Of a stretch of DNA of 64,000 nucleotides, positions 32,631-43,375 are shown piece by piece. Under the pieces are notes generated by a model that saw only the letters and a list, made by a program, of their open reading frames with translations, was not told the DNA's origin and did no database searches. The translations under genes were made by a program, and so were the position numbers. Each line of letters begins with the position of its first letter. Position 1 is the stretch's first letter. Where the stretch lies: positions 100,046,999-100,110,998 of the forward strand of contig NC_080166.1 of assembly GCF_950295315.1 (NCBI RefSeq). The letters run 5' to 3'. The stretch is from Erinaceus europaeus. Taxonomy: Eukaryota; Chordata; Mammalia; Eulipotyphla; Erinaceidae.

Positions 32631-33283
32631 GAGCAAAATTCTAGTATGAAAAAGTTATACATTGTGCACACTTATGGAGTGTTTGTTGAAAGAACGTAAG
32701 ATTTCAGCATACCCTCTCCAGAGAACTTAATAATTGCAGAATGTTTATTCACTTTTTAAATTCAGATTTTACTTAAACAAATGTATGTGTTCTCTTTTTA
32801 AATTCAACAAACCATGTATAATGCATGCAATGCCCTGGGCTTGGTTATCAAAGTTTATAAAAATTGACACATCTAGCTCTCAATTCATTGTTGGATGTTT
32901 TTAAAAATTAAATGGTAATTTCCTACAAAGTGGTTTTGCTGAGAGAATGTGGGGAAAGAGCGGGACTTGTTTTAAGCTTTGCACTGCTCAGCAATAATTT
33001 CAGTATGGATTTGGAGATCAATAGAGCTTTTTAAAACCAGATTAGCTGTAGACAAGAGGAGAGCTGGGAGGTACCACTGTTGATTTGATTTAGTACAAGG
33101 GGAATGTAAAATTCAGGGATGTAATTTTCAAAACCATGCCATTAGTGGTAATTTAATCGTAATTTTATTGGGTTCAACGATATGGGTCCTTGAAAAGATG
33201 CATCAGTTTATAATATGGTTGTGTTAAGAACTGTAAAGGGTCTGAAATTTGACCAGCATGCAAGTTAAGAAGCTAGTGTGTGG
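32631..33283. other. Nothing recognised
   Basis: About 650 bases without gene or clear repeat. Confidence 0.5.
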
Positions 33284-33360
33284 GGTTTTTTTTTTTTTTT
33301 AATTATTTATTTAAGAAAGGATTAGTGAACAAAAGCATAAGGTAGGAGGGGTACAACTCA
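33284..33360 (-). mobile_element. Very short, young L1 3' end
   Basis: A T run, then TTATTTAAGAAAGGATTAGTG, AACAAAAGCATAAGGTAGGAG and GGGTACAACT, essentially identical to the 3' terminus of the full-length L1 at 51171. Truncated after about 75 bases, so the insertion is likely recent. Confidence 0.85.
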
Positions 33361-33641
33361 CATATGCTGGCAGATGATATAGAACTCGGTGTCAGAAGCA
33401 ATGCAAAGGGTTTTTTTCTGACCCTGCAAGAAAGCAAAAACTCAGTTTTAGAGCATCATTCCTTTTCTTCTATCAAAACTAAAGGGCACAACTTAGAGGT
33501 TCAGTCAGAAGCTAAATGTCACATCTGTTCATGACACAGCCAAGGTACTATGAGAGGTTTGAAGACCTTCCATCTTCTTCTAAAGGGGGCTTCTAGGAAG
33601 TTTGTCCATTGTGTGACTTGAAGGAGACATTACCTTTAGAG
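33361..33641. other. Nothing recognised
   Basis: No gene or clear repeat. Confidence 0.45.
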
Positions 33642-33653
33642 TTCCTGACAGTG

Positions 33654-33847
33654 GAGGCCAGGTGGTGGCACATCTGATAAAGCACACTCATTATAGTGTG
33701 CAAGCACCAGGGTTCAAGCCTTGGTCCCTACTTGTAGGGAAAAGCTTCACAAATAGTAGAGTAGTGCTGCATACAACTCTCTCTTTCCTCCTTCCCTCTA
33801 AATTTCACTCTGTTTCTATCCAAAATAAATTAGTTAATAAGGAATAA
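33654..33847 (+). mobile_element. tRNA-derived SINE (GGTGGCACA type)
   Basis: GGCCAGGTGGTGGCACATCTG, AGGGTTCAAGCCTTGGTCCC (B box), GAAAAGCTTCACAAATAGTAG, a CT-rich body and CAAAATAAATTAGTTAATAAG. Perfect 12-bp duplication TTCCTGACAGTG at 33642-33653 and 33848-33859. Confidence 0.92.
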
Positions 33848-33878
33848 TTCCTGACAGTGAAAATGTCTACAATTTATT

Positions 33879-34047
33879 TATTTTTATTATTTTTATTTTT
33901 TAAAAAGATTTTATTTATGAGAAAGATAGGAGGAGAGAGAAAGAACCAGACATCACTCTGGCACATGTGCTGCCGGAGATCAAACTCGGGACCTCATGTT
34001 TGAGAGTCCAAAGCCTTATCATTGTGCCACCTCCTGGACCACAAAAC
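33879..34047 (-). mobile_element. Short tRNA-derived SINE (CCAGAGTGATGTCTGG type), minus strand
   Basis: A T-rich start, AGAAAGATAGGAGGAGAGAG, ACATCACTCTGGCACATGTG, GGAGATCAAACTCGGGACCTC and a head ending CCTCCTGGACC. Perfect 14-bp duplication GTCTACAATTTATT at 33865-33878 and 34048-34061. It sits 5 bases past the duplication of the preceding SINE. Confidence 0.92.
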
Positions 34048-34061
34048 GTCTACAATTTATT

Positions 34062-35745
34062 CCAAAGAAAGATACTTCTTCTATCTGCCTTAAACTTCCA
34101 TTACATCAATATTCTTGAAAATACAGTCCAGGAAGCAAAATTGCCAAAAGAAGTAAAAAATGTAAATAATACACAAAGAACTTTACCATTACACTGATGT
34201 TTTTCATTATTCTCTGTATGCATTTTTATGAGACACTGAGCTACAACCATCCTACACCTAAAAACATTTCTATTTCTCTCTTCCTCCCCTTTTTAATTTT
34301 ATTTCTAGGTGATTTTTTAAATATTATGTAAACATTTGTATAGTTTCTTTTGAACCTCACTCTGAATTCTAGTTTGATTCACTGTGCTAAACGATTCATT
34401 TGAAAAGTGCATACTGAGCATACATTGTGAATCAGACTCTTAATATCACCTAAGGATACAATAGTGAACAGGACAGATAGAACCCCTTTTCTTGTGGGGT
34501 GGACTTCAGTAGTTAAGAAATAATAGATTTATCAAATAATGTCCTTTAGCTCCAGTTACATACTAAGAATTAAGAGTTGTGATTATACAGAGTGAGTTGG
34601 CAAGTGAGAGCTTTAGACTTCTGAGAAACTGACTTTGGAATTGAGAGTAGGCAAATGAAAAGAAGCTGTTAGATTAGCAATAAAGAATGTCTCTGAAAGA
34701 GGGAAGAATTTGTATGGAGACCTTGGGATGAAATAGATGAACTGTTTGATGAAAAGTATACTAGAAGACACGTGTGGCTGGAACACAGTAGGGCAGGTTA
34801 AAAGTGGCAAGAAATTAAGTGAGAGGTAGACAAAGTCCAAAGACATGTAAGATTTTCTTCTAAGTCATTGTCTAAAGTTTTGATTTTTTTTCTAAGTGTT
34901 ATATAGAAACAGTTTTCTAAGTAAAATTTCAAAGTTTCACATTAGGGTAGCTATCTAGGGTAGTATTGTGAAAATAAAGAAAAATAGAGTACTTATGGAA
35001 TTTAAAATTAAAGCCAATAAAATGGTTCCAGGAATCCTTTTTCATCTGTATGCTCATTTAATTTTATACTAATTTTATTTAATGGTTTATCTTTGATGTC
35101 TGTTAATGTCATACTGTACTAATGATAAAAATAAATTAGAATTTTTTAGTTATTCACTGTAATTGGCCTTATCATCTTGAATATGTCACTTATGAAATGA
35201 AGTGGGAATGATGTAATACTTTTGCTAAATAAGGAATATTAATTGATAGAATAAAATAATTACCAAATGACGGTTAACTCTCTAATGGTAGTAAGTTTAT
35301 TGAAAATACAACTCAGCTATGCACAATGAATATTACTTTTTTGGTTTACCAACAGACATAATAAGTAATTTCTATAGATAAATCAAAGATTCTTCTTAAT
35401 ACATTTAAACAACTAGTCTTAAAGTTTAAAATATTTCTTGAATCTTCTTGGTCAGCCATAAACTTAGGAAATGTATCTTATTGGTAAAATTGTTGTGACA
35501 TGCTCTAGCTAAAATGTGAGAACAACATTAATAGAAATGAGGAAATAGTAATCTATTCATCTAAAATGTGGACTTGACAGAAAAAGCCCAGATTCTCAAG
35601 CTAGTTAATGCTGAATTTATTCTGTAAAAGTTTTCTATATTTCTCTTCATTTGTGGAAACTATTTGCCTTCTTGGTTCATTCTCTTAAAATGCAGGTTTT
35701 ATCTGAAGGCAAGTAGTTCATGAATGTAAAAATTAATCAGTCTTT
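34062..35745. other. AT-rich sequence with possible ancient LINE2-type remnant
   Basis: 34425-34560 (GAGCATACATTGTGAATCAG, GATACAATAGTGAACAGGAC) resembles the old mammalian repeat that starts with a TTTATTGAGCACCTACTATG block (LINE2 3' end, reverse). The rest shows nothing recognised. Confidence 0.35.
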
Positions 35746-35754
35746 AAGAATTAC

Positions 35755-35920
35755 ACCAAAGTAGAAGACTCGGGTGTGGGGCCAGGGTTCAGGTTTTGGA
35801 ACATGATGGCAGAGGAGGATCTAGTGGGGGTTGAATTGTTATGTGGAAAACTGATAAATGTTAAACATGTATAAACTACTGTATTTTACTGTCAACTGTA
35901 AACCATTAATCCCCCCAATA

Positions 35921-35972
<52 letters not shown>
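35755..35972 (+). mobile_element. L1 3' end with (GAAA)n tail
   Basis: GGTTTTGGAACATGATGGCAG, GAGGATCTAGTGGGGGTTGA, GTATAAACTACTGTATTTTAC and AACCATTAATCCCCCCAATAA, which is the reverse of the 47515 L1 3' end. It is followed by (GAAA)n at 35919-35976. 9-bp duplication AAGAATTAC at 35746-35754 and 35973-35981. Confidence 0.88.

Positions 35973-35976
<4 letters not shown>
35919..35976. repeat. (GAAA)n microsatellite grown from the L1 tail
   Basis: About 14 AAAG units continuing the AATAAAG end of the L1. Confidence 0.95.
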
Positions 35977-35981
35977 ATTAC

Positions 35982-36446
35982 TGTGGCCTTAAGTGCCAGG
36001 AATAGGTAAAATAACTATTTTGAAGTCATTTGTGATATATTAACCCAATAGAGTTTACTTTAGTACACTGACAGTTTAGGTAAGATTTTCTTGTTGCAGA
36101 GTGAGGGTCTCACACATGTGCAATTTTATGACTCTTGGTTAGTTTTTCACTCAAGTGTAGAGAGAAGGAGAGACATATCAGAACTGGAGTTTCTAATAGT
36201 ACTGTGTGGTACTCTAAGTTGAACATGGGACATACACAACACACATGTCCTACCTGGTGACCTATCACCCTGACCCTTTAGTAAGATTTCAACAATTTAT
36301 CATTGGCTTGAGACACTTTTCAGTAGGTAAGAAGATGATAATACAATTCATCAATAAGTATTTCATTCGGGCCTCATATCTCTAGTCAATAAACATATAA
36401 GAAGAACTATGTTCCCTCATGCCCACCCCAGATTCTCTTTCTCTGT
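35982..36446. other. Mostly unique; possible worn SINE
   Basis: 36090-36285 (GTAGAGAGAAGGAGAGACAT, CTAAGTTGAACATGGGACATAC) looks like an old SINE remnant in reverse. Not certain. Confidence 0.4.
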
Positions 36447-36455
36447 TTAAATATT

Positions 36456-36494
<39 letters not shown>

Positions 36495-36683
36495 TTAGAT
36501 AGAGACAAAGAGAAATTTGAGAGGGGAGGAGGAGATAGAAAGGGAAAGAGTCAGAGAGAGACTTCCGCACCTCTGCTTCACCACTCATGAAGCTTTGTCC
36601 CTGCAGATGGGGACCAGGGACTTGAACCTGGGTCCTTACACTCTATAATGTTTGTGCTTAACCAGGTGTGCCACCACCTGGCA
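36447..36683 (-). mobile_element. tRNA-derived SINE with (TTTA)n head, minus strand
   Basis: (TTTA)n at 36450-36497 is the reversed A-rich tail, then GATAGAGACAAAGAGAAATTTG, CACCTCTGCTTCACCACTCATG, GACTTGAACCTGGGTCCTTAC and TTAACCAGGTGTGCCACCACC. Confidence 0.9.
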
Positions 36684-36809
36684 CCAAAACCAGCTTCTTT
36701 ATTCTTTGAACACTTCATGTTAAGAACTCTATCAAGTATAATATTTAATTGACTTCAAAGAGAGCTATGGCAATATCATTTTACATATGTTAAAGTGAGT
36801 GAGAATTCT

Positions 36810-37021
36810 TTTTTATTATGTTTTTATTAGTTATTTACAAAATTATAAAAAAACAGGAGTATAATTCCACATCATTTCCACCAGCATAGTTCTATGTCCT
36901 CAAGCTTTCCACTGGAAACTTCAGTAGTTCTCTGAAGGTCACTGATATGGGTTGACCTTATACATATACATATAATTTTATATATAGCTGTGTCTTATAA
37001 AGTAACACCACCATTTGCTTT
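36810..37021 (-). mobile_element. L1 3' end, 5'-truncated (212 bp)
   Basis: TTACAAAATTATAAAAAAACAG, GAGTATAATTCCACATCATTTCC and CTCAAGCTTTCCACTGGAAAC match the L1 3' terminus. Perfect 15-bp duplication GTGAGTGAGAATTCT at 36795-36809 and 37022-37036. Confidence 0.9.
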
Positions 37022-37036
37022 GTGAGTGAGAATTCT

Positions 37037-38457
37037 GACAAGTGTGCTATCTGTTCTACTCTGAATTAGTGGGGAAACTGTAATTCTTGGTAAATAGGTT
37101 GAAGTTTACAGTTCATTTGACTGTTTGTGACCCTTTGCTTAGCAGTATCTTTTGTAGTATTCGTTCTTCCAGTAGATAGCTATTCTCAGTTTCTTGCTAT
37201 TTTTTTTTTCGCATTGCTATAAGATGTTTACTATGACTTCCTCAAGATGCTTCTTCAGCATTCAGCTTCCAGTCCATTACCTAAAGTGTATGACACACAA
37301 TTACTGTCAGGCTCCATGTATCCTCTGTCCTATAGACTTACATGGGATTAATCATCATATTTCACTTGCAAATTGACTGAATTTTAGTTGCTTGTTTTTA
37401 ATGGTTCTGTTTCCTTATTTAGCATTCAAGTATGACTCATGGCTAACATTACTGAACCTGCTTACAAAGATTTTTTTTTTTTATTGCACTATGTTCTGAG
37501 AACACTATGAATTCTGCAGAAACTGCCTTGCTTACTTATTTAACCTTGTCCTTTTCCCGCTTCTTTTTGCCAGTATCATAAGAATTTTTTTTTTTTGCCA
37601 CCCACATCATTTTTCTTGTCAAAGAACACCACCTCTCTTTTGGGTTTTTCTACCACTGAATCATTGTTGTTTGCTTTGACTTCTAATGCCTCCAACGGCT
37701 TCTGACAAATTCCACTCTATTCTTTTTTTTTTTTTTCCTTAAAATGAACCTTTATACCAAATTCAACTGAATTGCATTTTCTTGGCAATGTATATAAAAT
37801 TCCAACTTGATAATTGTTTTATATATCTTCCCCAAAACAATTTTGGGTGAACAGATGGTTGAAACTGCCCAGGACTGCCAGCCAGAACCACTAGTCAACT
37901 CCCAATGATCTTTGGCACCTATACTAGTTGCTTGTTATGAGATTCCTGGGAGCAGGTTAATAGAATTAGGATAATTTCTTTCTTGCAGTCTCTGGACTCC
38001 AGAATTTTCTAAAATAAGCAGAACTACATTCTCCATAGCAACATATAGAATTTAACACCATCATGACCATTCTCACTGGAAAGCCACCAACATGAATCCT
38101 TTATAAGGAGTTTGGGATTTATATTGTTATTTTCCTAATCAGAGATAATTACTATAGCAAATAAATGTTCACAGGGAATTGCAACCTAGGTTACATCAGA
38201 CCTCCTTTGCTTTACTGTGATATGCTTGCAACAGAATAAATTACTTTTCACAGTATTTGAGATGTAGCAGAATTTCCACAGATGTCCCCCCATCTGTATT
38301 ATTATTATCAGATTCTATTTTTCAGTTGCTCTGACTATATTGAGAACAAAACTAAATCATTTCCCTTTATCAAAAAAAAAACAGGCACTAAAGGCCTGTC
38401 TTAAGAAGTGTAATGGTACATTATCTACTATCATTAAAATATTTCTCTAGGGGTGGG
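37037..38457. other. Repeat-poor stretch, nothing recognised
   Basis: About 1.4 kb. Poly-T runs near 37200, 37471, 37587 and 37724. No gene recognised. Confidence 0.5.
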
Positions 38458-38517
38458 GTTCCTTCCTTCCTTCCTTCCTTCCTTCCTTCCTTCCTTCCTT
38501 CCTTCCTTCCTTCCTTC
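38458..38517. repeat. (TTCC)n microsatellite, about 14 units
   Basis: Uninterrupted CCTT tetranucleotide run, followed by a poly-T stretch at 38534-38550. Confidence 0.97.
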
Positions 38518-38550
38518 TGTCCTTATTTCTTCCTTTTTTTTTTTTTTTTG

Positions 38551-39394
38551 GGTGTAAAATCTACTAGATATCTTGATTCTTTTATCATGTGGTAAATCTA
38601 AACCCTAATGGGATGTTTTTCTTTGGATTAAACATTCTCCAATTTAGGAAATGTAATTCATGTGGATCCCCCCCCCCCAAGGATGATACTACAACTCAGA
38701 CTGAATTTATTAGAACTAGCATAACAATGTAGGGCTCCACAAGTATACTTGCATTTAACCAGAATATAGCAAACATGATTGGCAAATGACCAAATCCTGA
38801 AGTTATGAGTGACTTTTCTAAAAATATTTCACTTCCCTGGACCAACAGCAACATCAATTCAGTTGCCCATAAGCTTCTCTTTGTCATAACCTTCATCACA
38901 ATATGCTCTCTACTATCACTGCTAGCTAATCCTAAACCAATGTCTGTTGTGCAGTGATCATTTTGGCTCTGTGTGGAGAAATCACATGTCTTGCATAAAG
39001 GGTGGTGAGAATAAATACATACTTTTATCTTAAGATTGGCTTTGTTCTCTCCACTATAGTGGTTCTCTTAGAAAGCAGATAGATACCTCCTACTCTTAAT
39101 CTGAATTCAGTTTCCTTTTTCTTTGCCAAGAGCTCCCATTCCCTATGATTCTGAAGAGGCTGTAAATAGTATATATAACTCAGCACCATGATTAGACCCA
39201 GATCATCTGATTACTGTAATCACCAGAAGAAAAAAAAAAAGATTGGCTCAAGAAATGGGCTTGTGAGTTTTTATCTGATGTTTGTATGAGAGAAAAACAG
39301 AACTTCTTAATTTTCTATTTTGGTCACACTAAAGTATGGTGTCTAAGCTATATGTTTTAATACTTGAAAATTTATGCACAGTAGGTATACATAA
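38551..39394. other. Nothing recognised
   Basis: About 840 bases; a C run at 38669-38678 and an A run at 39230-39240 only. Confidence 0.5.
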
Positions 39395-39403
39395 AGATGG
39401 CAT

Positions 39404-39696
39404 CGTTGGGAATCGGGTGGTAGCTCAGCAGGTTAAGCGCACGTGGCGCAAAGCGCAAGGACCAGCATAAGGCTCCTGGTTCGAACCCCGGCTCCCCACC
39501 TGCAGGGGAGTCGCTTCACAGGCGGTGAAGCAGGTCTGCAGGTGTCTCTCTTTCTCTCCCCCTCCTTTCTCCATTTCTCTCTGTTCTATCTAACAATGAA
39601 CAACTTCAATAACAACAACAATAATAACTACATCAATAAAAAAAAGCAACATGGGCAACAAAAGGGAATAAATAAATAAATATTAAAAAAAAAAAC
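39404..39696 (+). mobile_element. Full-length hedgehog tRNA-derived SINE
   Basis: GGGAATCGGGTGGTAGCTCAG, A box TAGCTCAGCAGG, B box GGTTCGAACCCC, GGGGAGTCGCTTCACAGGCG, a CT-rich body, CAACAATAATAACTACATCA and an AATAAATAAATATT tail. 9-bp duplication AGATGGCAT at 39395-39403 and 39697-39705. It sits directly upstream of the U6 pseudogene. Confidence 0.93.
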
Positions 39697-39706
39697 AGAT
39701 GGCATT

Positions 39707-39782
39707 GTGTTCGATTTGGCAGCACATGTACTAAAATTGGAACCATGATAGGATCTGGACAACTTGTGCACACACATAAAAG
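39707..39782 (+). pseudogene. U6 snRNA pseudogene
   Basis: GTGTTCGATTTGGCAGCACAT, then GTACTAAAATTGGAAC, matches the first 40 or so bases of U6 snRNA (GTGCTCGCTTCGGCAGCACAT in the functional gene). Downstream of 39745 the match is poor and gapped, and the U6 central region and 3' end are degraded. No U6-type promoter (PSE or TATA) is seen upstream; a SINE lies there instead. Confidence 0.85.
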
Positions 39783-39870
39783 TAGATAAGGGATAATGAA
39801 TACTGTATTATGGTGGTCCTGAATTGCAGTATTAAAGTCAGGGGCCTTTAGTCCTGTGATTTCTCCTCTC

Positions 39871-39954
39871 TTCCTTCTTTCCTTCCTTCCTTTCTCCCTT
39901 CCTTCCTTCCTTCCTTCCTTCCTTCCTTCCTTCCTTCCTTCCTTCCTTCCTTCC
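39871..39954. repeat. (TTCC)n microsatellite, imperfect then pure
   Basis: CTTCC/CTTTC mixture resolving to about 14 uninterrupted CCTT units. Confidence 0.96.
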
Positions 39955-40084
39955 TGTCATTTCAGGAATCTCTCCCTTTCTATTTCTCACTGTTCTAAAT
40001 GCCTTTTTATAAAACCTAGTGTACAATATCCGTTTGAAAAGGAATTGGGAGCCAGTAAAATAGGTAACTTAATGTGCTGCTTTG

Positions 40085-40146
40085 TCATGGGCATTGCCTG
40101 TGTTAGAGCCCAACCCCTACCACACTGAAGAAAGCTTTGGGGCTGT

Positions 40147-40192
<46 letters not shown>

Positions 40193-40215
40193 TCTGTTTT
40201 TAGTTTTAAAATGTA
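40085..40215 (+). mobile_element. SINE fragment ending in (TC)n
   Basis: GGCATTGCCTGTGTTAGAGCC, CACACTGAAGAAAGCTTTGG and a TC run at 40149-40191. Head missing. Confidence 0.55.
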
Positions 40216-40221
40216 TTGTTT

Positions 40222-40365
40222 TTTTTTTTTAAGGTTTACTTATTTTTATGAGAGAGAGGGACAACTCGCTCTAGCATAAGGTAATAGGGATTGAAACTGG
40301 AGCCTCTGGAACATAACACCTGCTCTAAGTCTTGTGCCCTAATGCTGACCTATCTCCCTAGTTTT
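40222..40365 (-). mobile_element. Diverged SINE, minus strand
   Basis: AAGGTTTACTTATTTTTATG, AGAGAGAGGGACAACTCGCTC, GGGATTGAAACTGGAGCCTC and CCTAATGCTGACCTATCTCC. Confidence 0.6.
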
Positions 40366-40369
40366 TGTT

Positions 40370-40570
40370 TTTCATTCTTTTTATTATTTTAGTTAGAGAG
40401 AAAGAGAGAGAGAGTACGGAAGAAATACTACCACAATACTCCAACATCTGTGGAGGTTTCCTAGGGAACCATGCTGCTCTCATGTAGTGCTAGTGCTCAA
40501 ACCCAGAGTTTCTTGTATGGTAAGGCATATGCATTATCAAGAGAGCTAACTCTGGACCCTAATCTTTTAT
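40370..40570 (-). mobile_element. Diverged SINE, minus strand
   Basis: TTTTATTATTTTAGTTAGAG, AGAAAGAGAGAGAGAGTACGG and GTGCTAGTGCTCAAACCCAG. Second of two old SINEs in tandem orientation. Confidence 0.5.
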
Positions 40571-40773
40571 TTTCTAATACATTTTTTTTGTGGTAAGTTG
40601 GATAGTTTACTGAGGGTTTTATCTTTGTCAAGCCTGTTCCTAGGTATAACCCCCTCAACCAGGTGGGAGTACCACATGGCACTGGGGAAAGCTCTGGTGC
40701 TGCGGTAGCACTCCTCCTCTGACTCTCTCTGCAGGAGAAATCAGCCCAGGAATGGTAAAATTGCGCATGAACA

Positions 40774-41077
40774 GGGGAGTCGGGCAGTAACACAGTGGGT
40801 TAAGTGCACGTGGCACAAAGCACAAGGACTGGCCTAAGGATCCCAGTTCGAGCCCCTGGCTCCCCACCTGCAGGGGAGTCCCTTCACAGGCGGTGAAGCA
40901 AATCTGTAGGTGTCTCTCTTTCTTTCCCCTCTCTGTCTTCTTCTCTCTCTCCATTTCTCTATGTCCTATCCAACAACGACATCAGTAACAACAACAATAA
41001 TAAATACAATAATAAAACAACCAGGGCAACAAAAGGGGAAATAAATAAATTATATATATACATATATACATATATAT
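40774..41077 (+). mobile_element. Full-length hedgehog tRNA-derived SINE
   Basis: GGGGAGTCGGGCAGTAACACAG, B box AGTTCGAGCCCC, GGGGAGTCCCTTCACAGGCG, a CT-rich body, CAACAATAATAAATACAATA and an AT-rich tail with TATATATACATATATACATA. The 15-bp duplication AATTGCGCATGAACA / AATTGTGCATGAACA (40759-40773, 41078-41092) has one mismatch. The A box is altered (TAACACAGTGGG), so transcription may be weakened. Confidence 0.92.
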
Positions 41078-41224
41078 AATTGTGCATGAACAATGTGCTC
41101 AATGCAAAAAAAATCCTAATTTGTGTTAATTATAGTTTGCCCCAACCCATCACTTTTTTCTGCTATCTTTGTATGCTAATTGATTTATTTAATAGGTTAT
41201 ACTAATCTTTGCTCCTATTAACCT

Positions 41225-41420
41225 TTTTTTTTTAATTGGGCTCAGTGCCAGCACTGCAAATCCACCACTGCAAGTGGCCATTTTTTCCTGATTTTTATTA
41301 CATAAGATAAGGAGAAATTGAGAGAAGAAGGAAGATAAAGAGGGAGAGAGATAGAGAGACAGCTACAGATCTGCTTCACTAGTTGTGAAGCATCTCCCTT
41401 ACAGGTGGGGCTCCATCTCT
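41225..41420 (-). mobile_element. tRNA-derived SINE with a 3' module, minus strand
   Basis: AATTGGGCTCAGTGCCAGCAC, GCAAATCCACCACTGCAAGTG, GGCCATTTTTTCCTGATTTTT, a GAGAGAGATAGAGAGACAG body and CTGCTTCACTAGTTGTGAAG. Same subfamily as 14590 and 4619. Confidence 0.78.
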
Positions 41421-42477
41421 CCAGTTCCTGTATGATGTTTTAATTGATATAGTATTGTTAGTAAGGTGAGTCTATATTTTAAATTAAATATTAATAATAA
41501 TAGTACTAGTTGATATATATAATGTAAATGTACAATATATCAGAAATTGTTTCAAGCAGTTCATATATATTAGCTTTTTTTTTTTTGAATCCTCACATTA
41601 ATCCTGTTAAATGGTTAAAAAAAAGTCAAGAGCTCAGGAACAATGTTGACTGGGATACTGGCTTGCTACTATGTTTCTACACTGAAAAGGAAAAATGAGA
41701 TTTGTAGTACAATTGGTGACATTACGTGGGTATAATAAGACCTAAAATACATTGCATACTTACTTGCTAATTATCAGTTGAAACTTTGTTTTTTTACTTA
41801 ATTTTATTGAAGTGTGCTGAAAAAACAAGTGTTGTATACATTTAAGGTATGTAACTTACACCACAACCCTGTGGTGTTGTGGGGATGAGTTGCAAATGAG
41901 GAAATTCTGATTCTTAAAAATTACTTAATTTATTCAAGTTACAGAGTGCAAAAAGGGAGCAATTTTTAAGTAACCATCTGAATTCAAAGCTATGTTCTTC
42001 ACACTGCTTGACTGAACAGAAACAGCCTGTAAATGTTAAGACAAAAGAGTTACTTTAGGGCATGGGTTTTTTTGCAATAAAAAATGTGCTTTAGAATAAG
42101 AAGATAAATTTCACCTCCTCCATGCAATGATGCTCATAGAAAATCATATGTAACTCTTAAGTTTAGCTTGATGTTACAAGATAGAGATAAGCATAAGATG
42201 TTATGCAAATAAGTGAAAGTAATATTTGGGGCACTTGTATATAGAAAAGACATGACAGCTGAGCTGAGATTTGATGTTTGAATAAATTGGCCAGGCAAAG
42301 GAATAAGAAGACAGATAATTAAGACAGATTAGAACAGCTTGAGCAAAGCAAAGTGTGAAAGTGCAAGACAATTGGGTTGTTCATTGTCAGTGGATTTTAG
42401 AATGTGTAAAGTGAAGCCACTGTGAAGAAGATTGAAAACTTGTCTTTGTGATGGGGTTAAGAACTTGTTTTTGTTTG
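41421..42477. other. AT-rich sequence; possible ancient repeat at its end
   Basis: 42225-42460 (ACAGCTGAGCTGAGATTTGA, AATTGGCCAGGCAAAGGAAT, CAGCTTGAGCAAAGCAAAGT) has the look of a very old interspersed repeat that I cannot name. The rest shows nothing. Confidence 0.35.
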
Positions 42478-42600
42478 AAGAGGCAGGGTGATAGCATAAT
42501 GGTATGCAAAAAGACTCATACTTGAAGTTCTGAGGGCTCAGGCCTACTTCCTGGAAACCAGGACTGAGCATTGCTCTGGTAAACAAATACATGTATATTC
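42478..42600 (+). mobile_element. Short tRNA-derived SINE (ATAATGGTTATGCA type)
   Basis: GGCAGGGTGATAGCATAATGG, TATGCAAAAAGACTCATACT, TGAGGGCTCAGGCCTACTTCC and CTGAGCATTGCTCTGGTAAAC. Confidence 0.75.
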
Positions 42601-42694
42601 TATTTGCTTAAATCATTCAAGCACATTTGTCAATGGAGAGTCATCATACATTTTTGTGTATAGGAGTGCTGTGATTGGGTCACTGTCAAACTAA

Positions 42695-42845
42695 GTTTTT
42701 AGGATTTATTTCATATGAGATAGAAAGAAATTTTTACCTGTGAGAGAAGGAAACCAGTGTACCACTCTGATATGTGCAGTGCTAGGGAAGTAACTGGAAG
42801 CCTTAGGCATGTAATTTCTGCGTTCCCCTAGATAAGCTACTTTCC
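42695..42845 (-). mobile_element. Diverged short SINE, minus strand
   Basis: GGATTTATTTCATATGAGAT, ACCAGTGTACCACTCTGATAT, GAAGTAACTGGAAGCCTTAGG. Resembles the 33879 type. Confidence 0.55.
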
Positions 42846-42864
42846 CTTCACAAACTACTTATTT

Positions 42865-43140
42865 TATTATTTTGTTTTATATTTTTTCTACAAGCGTTTT
42901 CCCTGGAGCTCTATGCCTGTACAGCTTTACTGCTTCAGACAGTTTATTTTTTCCTCTTGATAAAGAATGAGAGACAAACAGAGATAGTAAGAATGAGACA
43001 GAGAGAGAAGGAAAGACAACACAGCACTGCTCTACCACTTTTGAAGCTGATCTGCTCTTTGTGAAGCTTCCCTCCCCACAGTAGCTTCTATGTGGTGGTC
43101 TGGGGCTTGAATTAGGTGAACCACCTACTGGCTCTTCCCC
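42865..43140 (-). mobile_element. Diverged tRNA-derived SINE with a 3' module, minus strand
   Basis: TTCCCTGGAGCTCTATGCCTG, GAATGAGAGACAAACAGAGAT, ACAGCACTGCTCTACCACTTT and GGGGCTTGAATTAGGTGAACC. Partly duplicated around 43030-43070. Confidence 0.6.
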
Positions 43141-43149
43141 ACTATTGCC

Positions 43150-43375
43150 TTCTTTTAAAAAAAATATTTATTAATTTACTTATTTATTTTGTCATTCCTG
43201 GGAAATCACTGCTCTTAGCTGACTTTTTTTTTTTTCCTCCAGATCGGAATAGAAAAGCAGAGATACAGAGAGAAAGATACCACAGCATTAAAGCTTCTTC
43301 CGGTATGGTAGGTGCCATTCTCAAATTTGGATCCAGTATCTGACAGAACAGGCCCAGTATCTAGATGAGCTATTT
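43150..43375 (-). mobile_element. Diverged SINE, minus strand
   Basis: TTAATTTACTTATTTATTTTG, GATCGGAATAGAAAAGCAGAG, ACCACAGCATTAAAGCTTCTT and ATTCTCAAATTTGGATCCAG follow the SINE order. Old copy. Confidence 0.5.

Noticed and set aside
39707..39782. Possible functional U6 gene
   Set aside because: Only the first 40 or so bases are conserved, the rest is degraded, and the upstream promoter position is occupied by a SINE.
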